The notes beneath the pieces are model-generated. The model was not told the origin of the DNA. It was given only the letters and a program-made list of their open reading frames with translations, and ran no database searches. A stretch of DNA of 64,000 bases, taken from UBA721 sp002705165. Lineage in GTDB: Bacteria > Planctomycetota > Planctomycetia > Pirellulales > Pirellulaceae. Positions 38,015 through 46,397 of the stretch are shown here, in pieces. The stretch's first letter is position 1; the number at the start of each line of letters is the position of its first letter. The stretch covers positions 620,001 through 684,000 of the forward strand of contig JBJLEF010000001.1 in the NCBI GenBank assembly GCA_045565995.1, given 5' to 3'. Both the position numbers and the translations under genes were made by a program.

Positions 38015-39136
38015 TTACAAAAGGTGTGGCCAAAGACTGTCACTGACTAATAAACCCTCTTCCGTCAAGCAAAGTTGATCACCGATTCGTTGGAAGAATC
38101 CTTGCTCAATAAACTTCTCAAGCTGTTCACCAGCTAGTTCCCATGGGGTCATGCCTGTCTTTTGCTGAAACCACGCATCTGTAATTCCATCTAGTCGGCG
38201 TAAAGCAAACACCAGTATCTCTCGATAAAGCTCTTCCCCGGTAACGTGTTCCGATTCTGCCACAACCGACTTCCCCTCTAAAGCCTTGCGTATATAGGTT
38301 GTAGTACTACGATGATTCACTTGACGAAAACCGTCTACATACCGAGCGGCTCCCGGGCCTGCTGCAAAGTATGGCTCACCAAACCAATAGGCTTCATTGT
38401 GTCGACACTCAAAACCAGGTTTCGCGTAATTTGAAACTTCGTAGTGATGATAACTATGCTCGGTAAGCATGTGCCGGGCAGTGAGATAGAATTCCCGTTG
38501 CAAATCATCACTCAATTCCTCCAATTCACCATTTTCAAATCGACTCCAAAATGGTGTACCCTTCTCAATCGTCAAACCATAGGTAGACAGATGGGTTGGC
38601 TGGTATTCCAACAGCAACTTCAGATCAGTCTCCCATTGCTGTAACGACTCGCCAGGCACTCCAAAAATCAGATCCATGGAGATCGAATCGATCGGGGACA
38701 ATAGCTCAAAGCACTGCTTTAATTGAACGGGGCTGTGGTTACGTTCTAACACAGCAAGCTTGGATTCATCAAAAGATTGTCCCCCAAGACTCACTCGATT
38801 GATACCAAATTTCTGAAACAATTGAACGTATTCTGGAGTAATATCCTCCGGATTGGCTTCGGTAGTAAATTCTCCGTCTACCGCCAAAGGAAACCAAAAC
38901 TTCACTAGTTCCATCAATTCATGAAACTCTGATAATTGCAACTCCGTGGGAGTGCCGCCACCCAGATACACCGTATCTACTTCAACAGGCTCACCTAGCA
39001 ATGCCAATTCTGCTTTCAGAGCATTTAGATAAGAACGGTGCAGGTCCTGCCGACCCGCAAGCACGGTGAAATTACAATACCCACAACGATGACGACAAAA
39101 CGGAATATGGATATAAGCGGAGCGAGGAGCGTTCAT
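38015..39136 (-). CDS. hemW: radical SAM protein HemW (haem chaperone-type)
   Basis: About 373 residues from ATG 39136 (a GTG at 39166 in frame would overlap the preceding gene by ten bases). The radical SAM motif reads AYIHIPFCRHRCGYCNF: CxxxCxxC followed by F, the HemW pattern, whereas true HemN coproporphyrinogen dehydrogenase has a further Cys. Further motifs: YLGGGTPTEL, EANPEDITPEY, GVNRVSLGGQSF-like GINRVSLGGQSF and SMDLIFGVPGES. Family members bind haem and are thought to deliver it, not to oxidise coproporphyrinogen. It is near the RNase Z-like gene, in the same direction. Confidence 0.9.
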   Translation of the reverse strand: MNAPRSAYIHIPFCRHRCGYCNFTVLAGRQDLHRSYLNALKAELALLGEPVEVDTVYLGGGTPTELQLSEFHELMELVKFWFPLAVDGEFTTEANPEDITPEYVQLFQKFGINRVSLGGQSFDESKLAVLERNHSPVQLKQCFELLSPIDSISMDLIFGVPGESLQQWETDLKLLLEYQPTHLSTYGLTIEKGTPFWSRFENGELEELSDDLQREFYLTARHMLTEHSYHHYEVSNYAKPGFECRHNEAYWFGEPYFAAGPGAARYVDGFRQVNHRSTTTYIRKALEGKSVVAESEHVTGEELYREILVFALRRLDGITDAWFQQKTGMTPWELAGEQLEKFIEQGFFQRIGDQLCLTEEGLLVSDSLWPHLL

Positions 39137-39156
39137 TGGTGACACAACAGGCAACT

Positions 39157-39993
39157 CTATAACCACAGATGGAGACGCTCTAACAAAGATCCCGGTAACG
39201 CTTCCTGAACAAGCTTCTTCACTTGATGGTAGTTATAACGAGTACTGAAATGCGAAGCGATAATCAATTCATTTTGAAATCGATCGGCACGATCGAGAAA
39301 ATCTTTCAAATGCATATGCCCATTTTTGCGGATCTTGTCCTGACTATGATCCTCAGCCACAAAAGTCATCTCGGTGATCAGAATTTTTGCCTCATAAAGT
39401 GCGGGAGTTAAGTCGAGACCTTCCACACGCGTATCACCGGTATAGCCCAACAATGGAATACGCACCTCCTGTGAGACTTCCCGACCACTCTGTCGAATAT
39501 CACGTATCTCTTCCCCTGATAATTCCGAGTATTCAGGCTTGAGCTTATTGCGCCGATGCCAAACTAAATAGCTCAGCGAAGGAACGGTATGACGTGTTTC
39601 ACCAACTGTCACCAGATACTCACGATTCAATTCAATTTCATCACCAGGTTCAACACCAATGAGATTACATGGCAAACGCCCACGATCCAGTTTCGTATAA
39701 GCCTTCAAGATTGCATGCACCGTGTCTACGGCATGAGTTGGCAGGTAGATAGTTGGAGGGTCCATCTTCATCATACGGCGACGAGCTACATACACCGGCA
39801 AAGCCACAAGGTGATCCAAATGACAGTGGGTTACACACCAATTCGGAGTCCCCATGAATTCCCATGGATGAGCTCCTAGATCGAACCCCAGTTTTAGCTC
39901 GGGTACTCGCCAGTACGACTGGACAGCTGCGCGCGAGAAACCTTCGATCGTAAGATCGCCATGAGTTAACGATTTGACAGGTAAGTTTTTCAC
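39157..39993 (-). CDS. metallo-beta-lactamase fold hydrolase, RNase Z-like
   Basis: 278 residues from GTG 39993. The zinc motif is THCHLDHLVALP (about 55-66; the family pattern is HxHxDH), with further ligands in GYTGDTRV, LITEMTF, KNGHMHLKDF and IIASHFSTRYN. This combination is that of the tRNase Z/ElaC branch, though the protein is shorter and lacks a clear exosite arm. It may cleave tRNA 3' ends or another phosphodiester. It overlaps the longest version of hemW by ten bases; with the chosen hemW start there is a 20-base gap. Confidence 0.82.
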   Translation of the reverse strand: MKNLPVKSLTHGDLTIEGFSRAAVQSYWRVPELKLGFDLGAHPWEFMGTPNWCVTHCHLDHLVALPVYVARRRMMKMDPPTIYLPTHAVDTVHAILKAYTKLDRGRLPCNLIGVEPGDEIELNREYLVTVGETRHTVPSLSYLVWHRRNKLKPEYSELSGEEIRDIRQSGREVSQEVRIPLLGYTGDTRVEGLDLTPALYEAKILITEMTFVAEDHSQDKIRKNGHMHLKDFLDRADRFQNELIIASHFSTRYNYHQVKKLVQEALPGSLLERLHLWL

Positions 39994-40097
39994 GCGGTGT
40001 AATACTCAAATGAAACGTTATCGATTGGTGCATTGAATTATGAATAGGAAAAGAGATTCTATCCAGAGTAAATCGAGGGTCGTTTCAACAGGTCTCT

Positions 40098-40913
40098 CTA
40101 ACGCATCTTCGTGGGCATATCATCCAGCCTGGGTTTCTTATGGTCATATTCTTCAACATTCGAAACATCGATATTGGCATCAAAAGCCTCACCCGCTGTG
40201 ACCCAAATATCTCCACCAACATTATCCTGAATCGTATCCACCCCATGGTGACGGACTAGTTCCAGAATCGATAGAAACATTCCAATGATCGCGGTCTTAT
40301 GCATGCCCATTTGGAAGAACTGTGACAAGGCCACTCGGCCTTCCTTTACAATCCGCCTGTGAATTTGACGCATATAAACATGAATCGGTGTCTCGTCGAA
40401 AATCACCGTTTCCTGAGGAGCGACCTGAATATCTTTTAGAATTCGCCCCATAGCGCTTACTAAGTCCCAAAGTTCAACATCCTGAATCGGCTGTTCCGCA
40501 ACATCCACTTTGCGAGGTGGTAAGTCATTCGACTGGCGAACATGACGTTGGCCCCAACCACGTGCCCGATTTTCAAGCATCATCGCCGCGTCACGGTACT
40601 GCTTGTATTCCAGCAAACGTTGGACTAATTCGTCTCGTGGATCGTCAATCTCTTCACCGACCTCTTCAAGCCGAGGCAACACTAATCTAGATTTGATCTC
40701 CGTCAAGGTACTGGCGAGTTCAAGAAAATCACCTACTTCATCAATCTTGAGTTGCTCGATGATCTCAAGGAATTCAAGATACTGATCCAAGACTTCGGCA
40801 ATGGGTACATCTATAACGTCGACTTCATGCTTGCGCACCAAATAGAGCAATAAATCCAGCGGACCCTTAAATACATTTAGTTCCACTCGAAAATCTTCAG
40901 CTATCTGGGGCAC
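40098..40913 (-). CDS. scpA: segregation and condensation protein A
   Basis: 271 residues from GTG 40913. N-terminal kleisin domain: VFKGPLDLLLYLVRKHEVDV with IDVPIAEVLDQYLEFLE, then LKIDEVGDFLELASTLTEIK; the C-terminal winged-helix part includes VIFDETPIHVYMRQIHRR and LSQFFQMGMHKTAIIGMFLS. ScpA joins SMC heads and binds ScpB to form the condensin complex that organises chromosomes. ScpB is 5.5 kb away in this window (46398-47207), not adjacent as in many bacteria. A 104-base gap separates it from the RNase Z-like gene. Confidence 0.95.
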   Translation of the reverse strand: MPQIAEDFRVELNVFKGPLDLLLYLVRKHEVDVIDVPIAEVLDQYLEFLEIIEQLKIDEVGDFLELASTLTEIKSRLVLPRLEEVGEEIDDPRDELVQRLLEYKQYRDAAMMLENRARGWGQRHVRQSNDLPPRKVDVAEQPIQDVELWDLVSAMGRILKDIQVAPQETVIFDETPIHVYMRQIHRRIVKEGRVALSQFFQMGMHKTAIIGMFLSILELVRHHGVDTIQDNVGGDIWVTAGEAFDANIDVSNVEEYDHKKPRLDDMPTKMR

Positions 40914-41291
40914 GATTTAACTCTCTAGGTACCATAGAACAACACGAATGCCGCACTTCGACAGAGCATCGTAATGGGTAACCCTCTGGTACTCCTAGAC
41001 CAATTACGTTTTCGATTAGGCTAGAAAAACATCAATCAATATTGATTTGTATTATTGATAGGCGTATCGTGCAGGTAAGAGCATGACATTATTACTTACT
41101 TTGATCCCACCTCTTTGACTTAAATGCTCTCCCACCCAAAGGTTTCCTCCCCTTTCCACCCACGAGGAAGCCCATCAATCAAAACGTGGTTTCAGAGCCA
41201 CTTTCCTATACATAATCTGAAAAGCAACCTTGGCTTAGTTCTGGTTTAGAGCTGGCCTTTGGGGGAGCCATTTCAACGTAGTTGAGGATGT
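40914..41291. other. divergent intergenic region, 378 bases
   Basis: Lies between scpA and the pentapeptide-repeat gene, and should hold both promoters. It contains the AT-rich palindrome listed at 41034-41047. The pentapeptide gene has TGAGGAT ahead of its ATG. No tRNA, no open frame longer than about 40 codons with a good start, and no known riboswitch was recognised. Confidence 0.5.
41034..41047. promoter_or_regulatory. AT-rich palindrome with half-site copies
   Basis: AATCAATATTGATT is a perfect 14-base palindrome. The half-site ATCAAT also overlaps on the left (41031-41036) and TATTGAT appears again at 41053-41059. The clustering in a divergent intergenic region suggests a regulator-binding site for scpA or the pentapeptide gene. 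Function is inferred only from arrangement. Confidence 0.35.
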
Positions 41292-41927
41292 GTGATGATA
41301 GAAATCAAGCATGCAACAACCCAAGATATCTTATATCGACTTGAAGAACAGTCGTTGCGGGACGCTCACCTTGATAATGCCAAAATTGCCGGTGCTGATC
41401 TCTCGAACATGGACCTACGGGGAGTCACATTCCGTAACGCGGATTTGCGTGAAGTCAACTTTAGCAGAGCAAATCTTCAGGGAGCGATTCTAATCAATGC
41501 GAACCTAAGCCGAGCCAACTTAGAATTCGCCAACTTACAGCAAGTTGACATGACCAATGCCTTTTTAGACGACACTTGTTTTGCTGAAGCTGACTTATCA
41601 CATTCCATTCTGCGATATAGCAAGATGACCGGTGCAGACTGTAAAGGTGCAATTTTCCTACGAGCCGATATTAGCTTAGCCGATTTGAATCAAGTCAATT
41701 GCAATGACGCCAACATGGCACATTGCGATCTACGAGGAACCAATCTGGCTGGTGCCAATCTAAATGGAGCAAACCTGACTGGAGCGAATATGCTGGATGC
41801 CAAGATGGTCGATGTACAAATGACTGGTGTCCATATGGAAAACGCAATCGGTCCCCATGGAAAGGTCGTGCCTCTACATCAAACCACCACTAAACATTTA
41901 CGCTGGTGGGAATTCTGGAAGCGTTAA
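41292..41927 (+). CDS. pentapeptide-repeat protein
   Basis: 211 residues. From about residue 20 to 185 the sequence follows the A(D/N)LxX five-residue repeat: for example LRGVTFRNADLREVNFSRAN, LSRANLEFANL and GANLTGANMLDAKMVDVQMT. Such proteins fold as a right-handed quadrilateral beta-helix. Some mimic DNA and protect gyrase, but the family is diverse and the function here is unknown. The C-terminus has an aromatic-rich amphipathic tail, HLRWWEFWKR, which could touch membranes. A ribosome binding site (GAGGAT) precedes ATG 41292. It is convergent with the LarA-like gene, overlapping it by four bases. Confidence 0.88.
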   Translation: MMIEIKHATTQDILYRLEEQSLRDAHLDNAKIAGADLSNMDLRGVTFRNADLREVNFSRANLQGAILINANLSRANLEFANLQQVDMTNAFLDDTCFAEADLSHSILRYSKMTGADCKGAIFLRADISLADLNQVNCNDANMAHCDLRGTNLAGANLNGANLTGANMLDAKMVDVQMTGVHMENAIGPHGKVVPLHQTTTKHLRWWEFWKR

Positions 41928-43213
41928 ACTGACAATTCCGGAATGACATAAGGCCCTCGGGGAATCACCGCGATCGATGTATCATTACCGTGTTTTTTTA
42001 GTGCTTCCTGCACCGCCAATTCAACACTCTCCGCTGCGTCTACATAAAGCTTATTGATCGTCTCTGCCGGCAAACCATCTGTGACCACTTTCACTTCTGC
42101 TTTTCGTAAGACCTTAGCAAGCATCTCTAATTGCCATTGATCCATCACAAAATATTCCGGAGACATAATTTGTAACATGAAGTCGTCGATATCCGGATGA
42201 CGGTCGAACAAACTCGTGAATTCAGGACTACCAATCCCCTCGCTCATAGAGGCAGCCATAATGATAGTTCCTCCAGTTCTTACAATGGGAACCGCCGCCA
42301 TCATTCCTTTCACGCTTTGGTAGAAAGTGGTATCCAGCGGATAGCCGGCTGAAGAAGTAATTACAATATCATACTCATGCTCTACCCGATCCACGACAAT
42401 GTCACGACAGAAATCCACTCCTTCCTGAAACGCACTCAACTGATCGCCCGCGACAAATTTCAATGGGCGGCGGTGCGCATCAATCACGACGTTCACAATA
42501 AAGTCACAGCCTGCACGATTGGCAATCCAGGTGTTCTCACTGTGAACAGGATTTCCTTTTAACTGACCCGTAGCTGCCTGAGGGTGCTCCAGGAAACGAG
42601 GACTATGCCAGGCACGAATGGTTTCAAGCCCTGCAATGCCGGGGCAGATTAGCTTACGACCACCGGAGAAGCCGGCCATGAAGTGAGGCTCGATTAGCCC
42701 CACGCTGATTTTAAGATCCGCTTCCATGTAGTGTGTATTAATCCACATTGGAATACCACGCGGCGACTTACCGAGAAAGACCAGTTGATTTTGATCCTGA
42801 GCATCATGATTAATGATGGTGTACTTCGCAGCGATATCAGCGCCCACCATCTCCAGAATCTCTCCCGGACGACTTGGGCGATGAAGACCGGTGGCGATAA
42901 GAATCTTAACATTCCCCGGAGTAATCCCGCCAGCATGTAACGCCTCAAGCAGAGGTTCGAGTATAAGCTGATTAGGGACCGGTCGCGTAATATCACAAAT
43001 CACGATACAGGCGCTAGAGCGTCCCTGAATGATTTTACTCAGGGGAGGCGTGTCCGTTGGACTCTCAAAAACCTCTTGCAGTGCCGCAAGATCCGATTGA
43101 TTCGGCTGGTCTGCAATGGGCGTGGCTGCTTTATAAGATAAAGTCCTGATATTTAAGTGATCAGGCAGCGTAACATTGAGACCCTGCTTACCGTAATCAA
43201 GACGAATATCCAT
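41924..43213 (-). CDS. nickel-dependent lactate racemase family protein (LarA-like)
   Basis: 429 residues. Motifs follow LarA: DITRPVP (cofactor phosphate contact), GLHRPSRPGE (catalytic His), EPHFMAGFSGGRKLICPGIAG (catalytic His, and the lysine that carries the pincer cofactor), AWHSPRFLEHP, then the C-terminal DIVITSSAGYPLDTTFYQSVK. LarA-type enzymes racemise or epimerise alpha-hydroxy acids with a nickel-pincer nucleotide; many relatives act on other 2-hydroxy acids, so the substrate is open. The genes for making the cofactor (larB, larC, larE) are not in this window. It follows the PVC small basic protein gene by 11 bases. Confidence 0.88.
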   Translation of the reverse strand: MDIRLDYGKQGLNVTLPDHLNIRTLSYKAATPIADQPNQSDLAALQEVFESPTDTPPLSKIIQGRSSACIVICDITRPVPNQLILEPLLEALHAGGITPGNVKILIATGLHRPSRPGEILEMVGADIAAKYTIINHDAQDQNQLVFLGKSPRGIPMWINTHYMEADLKISVGLIEPHFMAGFSGGRKLICPGIAGLETIRAWHSPRFLEHPQAATGQLKGNPVHSENTWIANRAGCDFIVNVVIDAHRRPLKFVAGDQLSAFQEGVDFCRDIVVDRVEHEYDIVITSSAGYPLDTTFYQSVKGMMAAVPIVRTGGTIIMAASMSEGIGSPEFTSLFDRHPDIDDFMLQIMSPEYFVMDQWQLEMLAKVLRKAEVKVVTDGLPAETINKLYVDAAESVELAVQEALKKHGNDTSIAVIPRGPYVIPELSV

Positions 43214-43224
43214 CAGCCAATGGA

Positions 43225-43461
43225 TTACTCTTCTTCTGGTTCTGCAGTTTCTTGCGCAAGCTCTTCGTCGACTTCATCCTTAACCTTCTTCACACGCCCC
43301 AAAGAAACTTTCGCAACGCGTACTTTAGGTAGGCCAAAAGGAGAATCACCGTTATTCCAACGCTCTTCTTCCGCAAGTTGCTTTAATCGCTCCACGCGAG
43401 TAAGCACATTGCGATTCTGGAGAGAACCGCGAGAAATTTTCAAACTTTTATCAATTGTCAT
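43225..43461 (-). CDS. PVC-superphylum small basic signature protein
   Basis: 78 residues with a basic N-terminal half: MTIDKSLKISRGSLQNRNVL, then TRVERLKQLAEEERW, and the conserved FGLPKVRVAKVSL. This matches the small basic protein known only in Planctomycetes, Verrucomicrobia and Chlamydiae (I recall it as the TIGR04137 type), thought to bind RNA or ribosomes because of its charge and high expression. The C-terminal tail here is acidic (VDEELAQETAEPEEE), probably clade-specific. Good ribosome binding site (TTGGAG) ahead of the ATG. It is the clearest single marker for the PVC origin of this window. Confidence 0.85.
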   Translation of the reverse strand: MTIDKSLKISRGSLQNRNVLTRVERLKQLAEEERWNNGDSPFGLPKVRVAKVSLGRVKKVKDEVDEELAQETAEPEEE

Positions 43462-43520
43462 TATTAAAACTCCAAGCTCTAACTGGAGAGAACAATACCT
43501 GTATGAGAATTTCTAAGTAT

Positions 43521-43584
43521 AAAACCGCCTGAAAGGATCAGCAACCGCTAAAAGAGACGTGACTAGACGATTCTCGGCAGTTTT
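43521..43584 (-). other. possible structured RNA or terminator between kinase and small basic protein
   Basis: On the minus strand AAAACTGCC and GGCGGTTTT can form a nine-pair stem (one G-U pair) with about 46 bases between them, followed by UUUU-AU. It lies after the kinase stop and ahead of the small basic protein gene. It could be a kinase terminator or a leader structure that regulates the small protein. Confidence 0.28.
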
Positions 43585-43630
43585 ATCTCCCTGACTTTCA
43601 AACAAGAGCAGGTGTTTTAGTGGGTTTTTC

Positions 43631-44545
43631 CTAAACCATGGCCGAATCAACGTCCGTGATCATTTGAAGGAATTGGTCCGTCGATTTAGGGCGGTCATTA
43701 GGGCTCACTGACATGCAAAGCATAATCGCTTCTACAAGCTTGGGATGTAGTTTCGGCTTATATTCCAAAATCGGAGTAGGCGCGAGAGTATCGTGACTCA
43801 GAGCAGCCAAGCCGGATGCATCGTTCGAGGGCCACGGGAGCTCAAAGGTCAGTAGCTGGTAAAAAGAGACACCCATCGCAAAGATGTCGACCCGATGATC
43901 TGTTTTACGTCTGCGGACAATTTCCGGGGCCATATAAAAGGGTGTTCCAGTCCGATTTCCTGGCTGATGAAAGGCCGGTTCATCCGGAAGTGAAAGCCCA
44001 AAATCGAACAACTTCAGGCCTGTACAATCCCGCGTAGCGATGAAGTTACGAGGGCAGACATCTCTGTGTATAAAGCCCGCTTTATGAACAGCTCCTAACG
44101 CTTCAGCAAATTGCCGTATCAGGCTTAGACGCTTTCCTTCCAGCATCGAATCCCGATCATAGATCATCGCGTGCAACCCTGAGCCTTTGAGATATTCCAT
44201 CACCACATAGTTTTGCTTTTTTGTCGTTATCCCATATTCATATGTCTTGACAACGTTAGGGTGCTCAACGTTACTAGCGATCAAACCTTCCGGTGGCTTC
44301 TTGAGAGCCTTAAAACGTTGTTCAAAGAGCCCTGTCTTCTGGGGATCAGCAAGCTTGAGTCCAACAACACGGTCTGTTTCACGGTCTCGTGCCATAAAGA
44401 ACTTCGACATGGTGCCCGAGACAGCTGTGCGGACAAATTCAAAACGCTTTTCTATGTTGACATTTTTGCGAAAGACGACCTTGCGATTGCCATCGGATTT
44501 CTTTTTACCACCGACGAGTGCTTTGACGTTGTCGAACAAACCCAT
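43631..44545 (-). CDS. Ser/Thr-type protein kinase with variant catalytic loop
   Basis: 304 residues, soluble. Short Lys-rich leader with a VGGKKKSDGN stretch, then the kinase domain: nucleotide lysine K64 in VGLKL, catalytic loop HRDVCPRN (160-167), DFG (181-183), TPFYMAPEIV with the APE motif (207-ish), then SVSPNDRPKSTDQF. The glycine loop is weak (AVSGTMSKFF). The usual HRDLKPxN lysine is Cys164 and the loop has Arg166 before Asn, as in tyrosine kinases. Substrate is unknown. It lies directly upstream of the small basic protein gene and after accD, all on the same strand. Confidence 0.9.
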   Translation of the reverse strand: MGLFDNVKALVGGKKKSDGNRKVVFRKNVNIEKRFEFVRTAVSGTMSKFFMARDRETDRVVGLKLADPQKTGLFEQRFKALKKPPEGLIASNVEHPNVVKTYEYGITTKKQNYVVMEYLKGSGLHAMIYDRDSMLEGKRLSLIRQFAEALGAVHKAGFIHRDVCPRNFIATRDCTGLKLFDFGLSLPDEPAFHQPGNRTGTPFYMAPEIVRRRKTDHRVDIFAMGVSFYQLLTFELPWPSNDASGLAALSHDTLAPTPILEYKPKLHPKLVEAIMLCMSVSPNDRPKSTDQFLQMITDVDSAMV

Positions 44546-44636
44546 GGATCAATCCTGTTCCTATCGCTAGCAGCTTTGGTCTTTATTGAAATAGCTTGCT
44601 ACGGTTCACCCATTCCCCTGAGCGAACCTCAGCCGA

Positions 44637-45467
44637 TTATTTACCAACGTAGTCGATTGTGCGAGCAATTTCGCTCTTCAATTTTCCCCGAGAAACAATT
44701 CGGTCAACATATCCATGCTCTAAAAGGAATTCACTGGTTTGGAATCCTTCCGGCAATTCAATACGAATGGTCGCCTTGATGGTACGCGGGCCAGCGAAGC
44801 CAATCAAGGCTTTGGGTTCTGCGAAGCAGACATCACCTAGAGCTGCAAAGCTAGCTGCCACGCCACCCATTGTTGGATTCGTTAAGACGGAAATAAAGAA
44901 TCCGCCCTCCTGATCATAACGAGCCAATGCGGCAGACACTTTGGCCATCTGCATCAGAGACAGAATTCCTTCATGCATTCGAGCTCCACCACCGGAACCA
45001 CTGATAATAATCAATGGTAAGTTTTGCTCGGTGGCTCGTTCGATAAGCCGTGTTAATCGTTCACCGACAACCGACCCCATACTTCCCATAATAAATGCGG
45101 AGTCTGTGACGCCAATGGCGACACGACGAGCTCGAATCATTCCGCACCCAGTCAAAGCCGCATCACTAAGGCCTGTCCGTTTCTGTTCGGCCACGAGACG
45201 ATCGGCATATGACTTGCGATCTTTGAACTCCAGAGGATCTGTGGGCATCAGTTCAGCATCCCACTCTTCAAATGTACCTTCGTCTAAAACCTGGCGAATA
45301 CGCTCTTGACCTGATACATAGAAGTGATAACCGCATTCGGGACAGATCCCAAGCAGTTCATCTGCTGTTTTTTTGTATATCGTCTCGCGACAATCGGGAC
45401 ACTTTACAAAAAGCCCTTCAGGTACGCCACGTTTTGTTCGTTTTTCGGTTTCGGTTGAGCTAGCCAT
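44637..45467 (-). CDS. accD: acetyl-CoA carboxylase carboxyltransferase subunit beta
   Basis: 276 residues. N-terminal zinc ribbon: CPDCRETIYKK then CPECGYHFY (about 24-49). Carboxyltransferase core: GSMGSVVGERLTRLIERA, GGARMHEGILSLMQMAK (oxyanion region), TNPTMGGVAASFAALGD, and GFAGPRTIKATIRIELPEGF (in part). It carries the carboxyl transfer from biotin to acetyl-CoA, the first step of fatty-acid synthesis; the alpha subunit must be elsewhere. It is followed by the kinase gene, with no clear ribosome binding site at its own ATG. Confidence 0.95.
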   Translation of the reverse strand: MASSTETEKRTKRGVPEGLFVKCPDCRETIYKKTADELLGICPECGYHFYVSGQERIRQVLDEGTFEEWDAELMPTDPLEFKDRKSYADRLVAEQKRTGLSDAALTGCGMIRARRVAIGVTDSAFIMGSMGSVVGERLTRLIERATEQNLPLIIISGSGGGARMHEGILSLMQMAKVSAALARYDQEGGFFISVLTNPTMGGVAASFAALGDVCFAEPKALIGFAGPRTIKATIRIELPEGFQTSEFLLEHGYVDRIVSRGKLKSEIARTIDYVGK

Positions 45468-45658
45468 CTAGTTCTTAATGCTGAGACATCTCATTTAATA
45501 AATAAGGTGCCTGTTATTATGGTCTAAACAAAGATAATTTCGACCTCAAAAAGGTAATGAATAATTACCCCTGAAGACAAGATTAATGCTGTATTCTTCT
45601 CGTTTTAAGCTGAATTTATTAACTCAGCAACCCAAAACCGGGCTCTTTTCTTTTCGAA

Positions 45659-46354
45659 TCAGGCTGTTGCAGCCGCCGTTAAGTCTGTTACCGCCTGTTG
45701 GTAGCATTGCTGTTTGAAAATCGAAGACCCGGCGACAAACCATGTGGCACCAGCTGAATAACAGTCTCCAATCGTCTCTACATTGATCCCACCATCGACT
45801 TCCAGGACGAAGTTCAACTGCCGTCGTTCACGGATTTCAACAAGCTGTTTAAATTTCTCAATCGCCACAGGATTGAATTCCTGACCACCAAACCCTGCGT
45901 TGACACTCATACATAGAACGAGGTCACAAAGTTCCAGACAGGGGAGAATTGCATCGAGTTCAGTATCAGGATTAAGCGCCACCCCACTAGCAATGCCCAA
46001 CTCATGGATTTGCTTCAAAGTAGCGGGAAGATCCGAACAGGCTTCTACATGAACGGTAATCAAATTCGCTCCAGCTGCTCCGAATTGTTCAATATATCGC
46101 GCTGGCTCCTGAATCATTAAGTGGACATCGAGCGGTAGCTCTGTATGTCGAGCCAAGCCTTCGATGATGGGCATACCATAAGTCATGTTAGGTACAAACA
46201 GTCCATCCATGACATCCAAATGCAATGCCTGAATCCCTGCCTTGGCAAGAAGCTCAAGCTCACTTCGCAGGTCACCAAAATCACACAATAAAAGTGATGG
46301 CAGAATAAGCGGAGAAGTGGATCGCAGTTGTAGTATTTTTTCTCGTGCGTTCAT
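45659..46354 (-). CDS. rpe: ribulose-phosphate 3-epimerase
   Basis: 231 residues. Barrel with PSLLLCDFGDLRSEL (the usual PSILSADF segment is shifted), HLDVMDGLFVPNMTYG (metal ligands), LDVHLMI, ITVHVEACSD, GVALNPDTELDAI, LVLCMSVNAGFGGQEFNP, and LEVDGGINVETI. It interconverts ribulose and xylulose 5-phosphate in the pentose phosphate route. It lies between scpB and accD on the same strand and may be transcribed with scpB, 43 bases upstream. Confidence 0.94.
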   Translation of the reverse strand: MNAREKILQLRSTSPLILPSLLLCDFGDLRSELELLAKAGIQALHLDVMDGLFVPNMTYGMPIIEGLARHTELPLDVHLMIQEPARYIEQFGAAGANLITVHVEACSDLPATLKQIHELGIASGVALNPDTELDAILPCLELCDLVLCMSVNAGFGGQEFNPVAIEKFKQLVEIRERRQLNFVLEVDGGINVETIGDCYSAGATWFVAGSSIFKQQCYQQAVTDLTAAATA

Positions 46355-46397
46355 AACACTCCGAAGTAGGATTCATATTTAGTTGAAAGAGCTTCAC

